A stretch of 11,124 nt of DNA from Bacteroidota bacterium (GTDB taxonomy: Bacteria; Bacteroidota; Ignavibacteria; Ignavibacteriales; Ignavibacteriaceae): contig JAJYIL010000053.1 in the NCBI GenBank assembly GCA_021790055.1, positions 1 to 11,124 of the forward strand, in the 5' to 3' direction. A program made the position numbers and the translations under genes. A model generated the notes under the pieces. It was not told the DNA's origin. It saw only the letters and a program-made list of their open reading frames with translations, and did not search any database. Shown piece by piece: positions 6,982-11,124 of the stretch; positions within the stretch are counted from its first letter, which is position 1, and every line of letters starts with the position of its first letter.

Positions 6982-8136
6982 ATGGTATTGTCCTCCATCA
7001 ATTTAAAAAATTTTAGGAGTCATAAGAGTACGCAGTTAAGCTTTTCCGAAGAGTTGAATTACATTATCGGAGGAAACGGACAAGGAAAGACGTCTATTTT
7101 AGAGGCGGTTTACTATCTCTGCACAACGAAGAGCAGCAGCTCGAAATCAGATAGCGAGGTTGTTAGATTTAATGAAGAGGAATTTGAAATTAATGGAATT
7201 TTCAATGACCGGACGAAAGATACTGTGCGTGTTTATTATTCGCTGATTGAAAACAGGAAATATTATTTTCAGAACGGAAAGCAAATAAATCGCTCTGCAG
7301 ATATTATCGGAAGGTTCCCCGTCGTTTTACTTACTCCGGCAGACCATGCTATTACGCAGGGCTCGCCAGGCGACAGACGCAAGCTCGTCGATTCAATTAT
7401 ATCCCAGGCAAGTGAAACTTACTTGAATTTTCTGCTTGACTACAACAAGACGCTGCGGCACCGTTCTTCTGTTTTAAGCCTGTACAAAGAAACCAGAAGA
7501 AATGAATTATTGGCAGAGATTGATGCTTGGACCGCAAAGCTGGTTCAGACCGGCTTGGAGATTATCAAGCATAGAAAAAAATTCGTCGGAATCTTTAATG
7601 AATTTATTAAGGATTCTTACAAGAAAATTATGGATGAAGTTGAAGTTCCCGAAATTAAATATTGGTTTCTGGACGGCTATTGGGAATCCTACAAAGGAGT
7701 CCTTACGGACATTCTCTTGGTGGAAGAATCTGAGATTCAAGACCGTTTCAAAGATCTAATCTCGAGTAAAAGAGAGGAAGAACTTAGAAGAGCAACAAAC
7801 TTAGTCGGTCCACACAGAGATGATTTTATCTTTGAAGTCAACGGAAAGAATTTGAAAATGTTCGGTTCGCAAGGGCAGCATAAAACATTTCAAACGGCGC
7901 TTCGCTTCGCAGAATTCTTCTATTTAAAAAACAATACCGGCAAGCTGCCATTATTTCTGCTTGACGATGTTTTCGGCGAGCTCGACACAAAGCGCTCGAT
8001 GAAGATAAGCGATTATCTTAGAGATGTCGGGCAGGCATTTATAACGCTTACGGATTTTACGAATCATTCTTTTTTAAGAAAGAGTGATAGCGGTAAATTA
8101 ATATATTTAGATAGCGGCAGTATTGTTTATGCCTAA
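6982..8136 (+). CDS. recF: DNA replication and repair protein RecF
   Basis: This 384-residue SMC/ABC-like ATPase is close to the usual 350-380. Walker A is GGNGQGKT (30-37), the family PADHAITQGSPGDRRK segment is at 119-134, the ABC signature is SQGQHKT (296-302), Walker B is LPLFLLDD (322-329) and the D-loop is GELD (332-335). All ATP-site elements are present. RecF works with RecO and RecR to load RecA at single-strand gaps and stalled forks. The ATG at 6982 lies one base after the dnaN stop, so translation is likely coupled; no separate strong ribosome-binding site is visible. The 3' end overlaps the start of dciA by 8 bases. Confidence 0.96.
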   Translation: MVLSSINLKNFRSHKSTQLSFSEELNYIIGGNGQGKTSILEAVYYLCTTKSSSSKSDSEVVRFNEEEFEINGIFNDRTKDTVRVYYSLIENRKYYFQNGKQINRSADIIGRFPVVLLTPADHAITQGSPGDRRKLVDSIISQASETYLNFLLDYNKTLRHRSSVLSLYKETRRNELLAEIDAWTAKLVQTGLEIIKHRKKFVGIFNEFIKDSYKKIMDEVEVPEIKYWFLDGYWESYKGVLTDILLVEESEIQDRFKDLISSKREEELRRATNLVGPHRDDFIFEVNGKNLKMFGSQGQHKTFQTALRFAEFFYLKNNTGKLPLFLLDDVFGELDTKRSMKISDYLRDVGQAFITLTDFTNHSFLRKSDSGKLIYLDSGSIVYA

Positions 8137-8413
8137 CAGTTTCAAAAGTTTTTCGGATGCATTTAACTCCGAGCCTGCATTTGAAGGGCTAAGGAAGATT
8201 ATCAAGGAATCGGATGTGGTTTCCGATTTCAACAAAATCTTTCCTGATTTGGAAAAGGTCGCATCGGCAATAAAGGTTGAAAGGAGAGTACTATCGCTTA
8301 AAGTTGAAAACCCGACATGGCGGAACGAGCTCAAGTTTAGGGAGAAGCTGATTGTAGATAAGGTAAACGAATACTTCAAAGAAGTCAGGATAAATAAAAT
8401 CAGGTTTGTTTGA
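8129..8413 (+). CDS. dciA: DciA/DUF721-family helicase-loader-like protein
   Basis: This 94-residue protein carries the DUF721 (DciA) core. V44-A-S-A-I-K-V begins it, then a strand, VLSLKVENPTWRNEL with the conserved Trp64 (54-68), then a helix, KLIVDKVNEYF, and the terminal strand VRINKIRFV (86-94). Family members interact with the replicative helicase DnaB and help load it in bacteria without DnaC/DnaI. The position between recF and gyrB is the classic location of this gene. The protein is essentially the DUF721 domain with a short 40-residue N-terminal part. The ATG at 8129 is chosen over a TTG two codons earlier. It overlaps the recF stop by 8 bases, which points to translational coupling. 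The functional assignment comes from family and position; the sequence itself is short and weakly conserved. Confidence 0.82.
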   Translation: MPNSFKSFSDAFNSEPAFEGLRKIIKESDVVSDFNKIFPDLEKVASAIKVERRVLSLKVENPTWRNELKFREKLIVDKVNEYFKEVRINKIRFV

Positions 8414-8618
8414 AGAACAGTAAGATTATAACTGATTATTACATAAGATGGCATACATGAATCAAACCGGAAGAATTATCAGCAAAGCGCATAGAGTTTT
8501 ACATGCTATGCTCTATACCCTTTGCGCTAAGTAAAAATCTTTTTCACTTTTCATAGAATTTAAGTACGAATAACTAAAAAGCATCTTAAAGTTTTTTAAA
8601 TAGATACGGATTAACTGA
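8414..8618. other. 205-bp gap between dciA and gyrB
   Basis: No reading frame or RNA gene is convincing here. The gap holds the imperfect hairpin and heptamer repeat at 8481-8532, followed by an AT-rich run that probably contains the gyrB promoter. I could not find a confident -35/-10 pair. No DnaA boxes (TTATCCACA-like) are visible, so I do not call an origin. Confidence 0.5.
8481..8532. repeat. Facing heptamer repeats forming an imperfect hairpin
   Basis: From 8505 the plus strand reads in 7-base steps: GCTATGC, TCTATAC, CCTTTGC, GCTAAGT. The left half (8481-8496) contains the same kind of unit in reverse orientation (complement GCTTTGC, CTCTATGC). The arms CAAAG (8483-8487) with CTTTG (8520-8524) and GCATAGAG (8489-8496) with CTCTATAC (8511-8518) pair with a few mismatches over a 14-base loop. 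A loose T-rich stretch follows near 8539-8550, so it may also end the dnaN-recF-dciA transcript. It is most likely a dispersed intergenic repeat. Confidence 0.5.
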
Positions 8619-10592
8619 ATGTCAAACGAGAAAAATACAAACGAATACAGCGCTAAAAATATAAATGTCCTAAAGGGACTCGAAGCGGTTAGAAAGCGCC
8701 CGGCAATGTACATCGGCGATGTAGGACCGCGCGGGCTACACCATCTCGTAAACGAAGTTGTAGATAACAGCATCGATGAAGCACTTGCAGGATATGCAGA
8801 CAACATCCTTATTACCATCAACAAAGATGAAAGCGTGACTGTTGAGGATAACGGAAGAGGAATACCGGTAGACATTCATCCGGAAGAAAAAAAGTCCGCA
8901 CTTGAAGTTGTAATGACGGTGTTACATGCCGGCGGAAAGTTTGATAAGAACACTTACAAAGTTTCCGGCGGACTGCACGGCGTCGGTGTTTCGGTTGTTA
9001 ACGCTCTCTCGGAGTGGCTTCAAGTTGAAGTAAAACGAGACGGCAAGGTTTTCTTCCAGGAATATAAAAGAGGCGTTGCCGTTAAGCCCGTTAAGGAAAT
9101 AGGTAAGACAAAGAAAAATGAAGCGGGTACTAAAACAACTTTTTATCCCGACAAAGAAATTTTCAAAACATTCAAATTTAAATTTGATACCCTTGCAGAA
9201 AGAATGCGCGAGCTTGCCTACTTAAATAAGAACATCACCATTAAAATCAAGGATGAAAGAAACGGCGGCGAGGAAGAAACCTTTCATTTTAAGGGGGGAC
9301 TTGTTGAGTTTGTCAAATATCTTGATGAAACCAGGGAGCCGCTTCACAAAACTGTTTACATCGAAGGTGAAAAAGACGGAACTCCGATTGAAATAGCATT
9401 TCAGTACAGCGATACTTACAACGAAAATATTTTCTCATACGTTAACAACATAAACACTCATGAAGGCGGAACGCACCTGGTAGGCTTCAAAACAGCGCTG
9501 ACAAGAACCCTTAACAACTATGCGGCTAAAAACGGATTGATTAAAGAAGGCAGCAAAATAAATTTAACCGGTGATGATTTCCGAGAAGGTTTAACCGCTG
9601 TAATTTCTGTTAAAGTTGCAGAGCCGCAGTTTGAAGGTCAAACGAAGACAAAGCTTGGAAACAGCGAAACTAAATCTGCAGTTGAAACTTTGGTTGGCGA
9701 GAAGCTTGCAGAGTATCTTGAAGAAAATCCTGGCGTAGGCAAGAAGATAATTGAAAAATGCATGCGGGCGGCGGAAGCTCGTGAAGCTGCTAGAAAAGCC
9801 CGCGACCTTGCACGGAGGAAGAATGCGCTCGACAGCATGAATCTTCCCGGCAAGCTTGCAGACTGTTCAATCACAGACCCGGAACACTGCGAGATTTATA
9901 TTGTCGAAGGTGATTCTGCAGGCGGCTCGGCAAAGCAGGGACGTGACAGACGGTTTCAGGCAATCCTTCCTCTTAGAGGAAAGATTCTGAATGTTGAAAA
10001 AGCCAATATGAACAAGATACTTGAGAACAATGAAATCCGCGCAATGATATCCGCCATAGGCGCCGGTCTCGGTGCAGAGTTCGATGCGGCAAAATCCCGT
10101 TACGGAAAAATTATTTTAATGACGGATGCCGATGTAGACGGGAGCCATATCCGCACACTGCTTCTTACTTTCATTTACAGGCACATGCAGGAATTAATTA
10201 ACCAAGGCAAGGTTTATATCGCGCAGCCGCCGCTTTATAAAATCAAAAAAGGGAAGGAAGAATTTTATGCCTTTGACGATAACGAGAGAGATGAAATTCT
10301 TAAGAGGTTAAAGGCCAACGGCAAGGCTATTGAAGAAGAGAAGATTGAAGGCGAAGAAGAAGTTAACGTTAAAGGCGTTGTAATTTCCAGGTACAAAGGC
10401 CTGGGAGAAATGAATCCCGAGCAGCTCTGGGAAACAACCATGAACCCAGAGACAAGAACAGTTCTCCAGGTTACATTGGAAAGCTCTGCCGCGGCAGATA
10501 AAATTTTCGAGACACTGATGGGCGATGCGGTTGAACCGCGCCGCGAATTCATTGAGAAGAATGCGAAGTATGTTAGAAATTTGGATGTATAA
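8619..10592 (+). CDS. gyrB: DNA gyrase subunit B
   Basis: This 657-residue type IIA topoisomerase ATPase subunit is the common short form, without the extra insert found in enterobacterial GyrB. The GHKL ATPase domain shows NEVVDNSIDEA with the catalytic Glu46 and Asn50, EDNGRGIP (76-83), HAGGKF (103-108) and GGLHGVG (117-123). The transducer carries QTKTKLGN (341-348). The TOPRIM domain has EGDSAGGSA (430-438, metal ligand Glu430), PLRGK (451-455) and DADVDGSH (503-510, Asp503 and Asp505). The C-terminus has RYKGLGEMNPEQLWETTM (591-608) and ends NAKYVRNLDV. With GyrA it introduces negative supercoils using ATP, and it is the target of aminocoumarin drugs. The ATG at 8619 has only a weak GGA upstream. 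The gene is complete, and gyrA begins 494 bases downstream after a decayed toxin-antitoxin pair. Confidence 0.97.
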   Translation: MSNEKNTNEYSAKNINVLKGLEAVRKRPAMYIGDVGPRGLHHLVNEVVDNSIDEALAGYADNILITINKDESVTVEDNGRGIPVDIHPEEKKSALEVVMTVLHAGGKFDKNTYKVSGGLHGVGVSVVNALSEWLQVEVKRDGKVFFQEYKRGVAVKPVKEIGKTKKNEAGTKTTFYPDKEIFKTFKFKFDTLAERMRELAYLNKNITIKIKDERNGGEEETFHFKGGLVEFVKYLDETREPLHKTVYIEGEKDGTPIEIAFQYSDTYNENIFSYVNNINTHEGGTHLVGFKTALTRTLNNYAAKNGLIKEGSKINLTGDDFREGLTAVISVKVAEPQFEGQTKTKLGNSETKSAVETLVGEKLAEYLEENPGVGKKIIEKCMRAAEAREAARKARDLARRKNALDSMNLPGKLADCSITDPEHCEIYIVEGDSAGGSAKQGRDRRFQAILPLRGKILNVEKANMNKILENNEIRAMISAIGAGLGAEFDAAKSRYGKIILMTDADVDGSHIRTLLLTFIYRHMQELINQGKVYIAQPPLYKIKKGKEEFYAFDDNERDEILKRLKANGKAIEEEKIEGEEEVNVKGVVISRYKGLGEMNPEQLWETTMNPETRTVLQVTLESSAAADKIFETLMGDAVEPRREFIEKNAKYVRNLDV

Positions 10593-10608
10593 TTTAAATT
10601 GAGGAGTT

Positions 10609-10836
10609 GTGAAGAAAGAATCAGATTTAGACTTATTAATCGTCGAAAAAGAATTATTTGGCAGGAAGAAGTCCAGACGAAATGAAATTATAAAAATTAG
10701 AGAGGCGCTATCAAAGTTTAGACTTCCGAAAGATATCTTGGTTTATGACAAAGATGAGTTTGATGAGCGGGAAGGTTCGACAAATCATATCATAGCAAAA
10801 TCTTTAATAGAGGGAGAAATATTATATGAGCGATAA
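10609..10836 (+). pseudogene. Truncated MNT-type nucleotidyltransferase (antitoxin of HEPN/MNT pair)
   Basis: The frame runs from GTG 10609 to TAA 10836 (75 residues). It begins inside a minimal nucleotidyltransferase domain at KKESDLDLLIV. The D-x-D metal-binding pair (Asp6, Asp8) and the later third acidic residue (Asp42 in PKDILVYD) are present. The segment ending in the G-S-x-A-R-G nucleotide-binding motif, normally about 25-40 residues upstream, is missing. The frame is closed by TGA at 10600, and gyrB ends at 10592, so there is no room for it. GAGGAG (10601-10606) is only 2 bases from the GTG, too close for normal use. The domain end (HIIAKSLIEGEILYER) is intact and overlaps the HEPN start by 11 bases, the usual arrangement of MNT-HEPN pairs. 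Intact MNT antitoxins AMPylate or otherwise block HEPN RNases; this one is probably inactive. Confidence 0.8.
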
Positions 10837-11059
10837 GAAATACGCAGAGCATCTTTTTGTTCTTGCTAAGAAATATTTATCTGCTCTAAAATGTAAAACT
10901 CGACGAAAAGTATAGTGAATTATAAAATCTGACTGACTTTGCTGTGGAATATTGATATGACAAATGATTGATATCGAAACCATAAATAGAGAAGAAACAA
11001 TTAAGGAAGTAACTTTTCTTTATAAACATGTAAATAGAATACTTAAAGATAAAACTTAA
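10826..11059 (+). pseudogene. Decayed HEPN-domain toxin gene
   Basis: Three pieces of a HEPN protein survive in order. The N-terminus starts at ATG 10826, overlapping the MNT stop: MSDKKYAEHLFVLAKKYL, closed by TAG at 10913-10915. An internal scrap, LTDFAVEY (10929-10952), is in another frame and is followed by a stop. The C-terminal helix, MIDIETINREETIKEVTF and onward (10964-11059), matches the usual HEPN ending in which a helix follows the conserved A-V-E-x-R-Y region. A HEPN protein is about 120-140 residues, so most of the middle has been deleted, including the R-x4-6-H RNase motif, and the rest is frameshifted. The last piece alone could be read as a 31-residue ORF, but it has no start signal of its own. 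The identity comes from linkage to the MNT remnant and from local resemblance. Confidence 0.62.
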
Positions 11060-11067
11060 ATAACAGA

Positions 11068-11079
11068 GATTAACTGAAT
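11068..11079 (+). repeat. 12-base word shared by the gyrA and gyrB leaders
   Basis: GATTAACTGAAT occurs at 11068-11079, ending 7 bases before the gyrA ATG. The identical word lies at 8609-8620, where its last two bases are the start of the gyrB ATG. It could be a shared leader or operator element for the two gyrase genes. A single 12-mer match in AT-rich DNA can also arise by chance. Confidence 0.3.
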
Positions 11080-11086
11080 AAGAATT

Positions 11087-11124
11087 ATGGCAACAATTTT
11101 TGAAAAGATAGTACCCGTTTCACT
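11087..11124 (+). CDS. gyrA: DNA gyrase subunit A, first 12 codons (runs off the window)
   Basis: ATG at 11087 opens a frame reading MATIFEKIVPVS, with the next codon beginning CT, to the window edge. GyrA proteins of Bacteroidota and relatives begin this way: a short tail, then K/R-I-V/I-P-V/I followed by an E-E-M-x-x-S-Y-I-D-Y-A-M region that would lie just beyond the edge. Following gyrB is the expected location. The main alternative is a HIT-family protein, some of which also begin with IFEKI, but PVS is a poorer fit there. GyrA carries the DNA-cleaving tyrosine and partners GyrB. Only a weak ribosome-binding site (CAGAG, 11064-11068) precedes it. Confidence 0.72.
   Translation, partial: MATIFEKIVPVS

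Noticed and set aside
8414..8618. Replication origin between dciA and gyrB
   Set aside because: No cluster of TTATCCACA-like DnaA boxes is present; the repeats there are heptamers of a different word.
10964..11059. Independent 31-residue small gene before gyrA
   Set aside because: There is no ribosome-binding site, and its sequence fits the C-terminal helix of a HEPN protein following the MNT remnant, so it is better read as part of a pseudogene.
11087..11124. HIT-family protein start (IFEKI opening)
   Set aside because: HIT proteins usually continue with a different I-P-x-x-I-V pattern. KIVPVS directly after gyrB fits GyrA better, though the window ends too soon to be certain.

Overview
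The window is an AT-rich bacterial chromosomal segment. Its core is the conserved replication and topology cluster dnaN - recF - dciA - gyrB - (gyrA start), all on the plus strand. The organism is probably a member of the Bacteroidota/Chlorobiota side of the FCB group, possibly an Ignavibacteria-like bacterium. This is inferred from the protein style (GyrA beginning MATIFEKIVPVS, a SWIM-SNF2 helicase, a leaderless HtrA-type protease) and from degenerate 7-8 bp periodic repeats in the gaps between genes. No 16S or other direct taxonomic marker is present.

Left part (1-1699): on the minus strand lies an intact antitoxin-like gene of the addiction-module (Unstab_antitox) type. Only the first dozen codons of its RelE/ParE-type toxin partner survive, and they run into a palindromic, 7-bp-periodic AT-rich repeat. 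Divergently, on the plus strand, comes an S1C (HtrA/Deg) serine protease with one PDZ domain, a full catalytic triad and no export signal. It is followed by a 281-bp gap holding an 8-bp-periodic inverted repeat.

Middle (1700-5849): a 1091-residue SNF2-family ATPase with an N-terminal SWIM zinc finger and a complete C-terminal helicase core. After it comes a stretch with only a doubtful small ORF, then a small predicted outer lipoprotein whose stop codon sits in a hairpin.

Right part (5850-11124): dnaN (sliding clamp), recF (1-bp gap), a short dciA/DUF721 gene overlapping the recF end, a gap with facing heptamer repeats, and gyrB. The clamp is loaded behind the fork, RecF acts in gap repair and fork restart, DciA-type proteins load the replicative helicase, and gyrase removes supercoils ahead of the fork, so the cluster is functionally coherent. 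dnaA, which often precedes dnaN, is not adjacent here. Between gyrB and the first 12 codons of gyrA sits a decayed MNT-HEPN toxin-antitoxin pair. The nucleotidyltransferase ORF lacks its N-terminal GSxARG part, and the HEPN partner is broken into recognisable N-terminal and C-terminal pieces.

The most notable signals are the two eroded toxin-antitoxin remnants, one at each end of the window and one of them inside the gyrB-gyrA junction; the periodic repeats in three separate gaps; and an identical 12-base word in the leaders of gyrB and gyrA. I see no clearly complete, previously undescribed defence or biosynthetic system.
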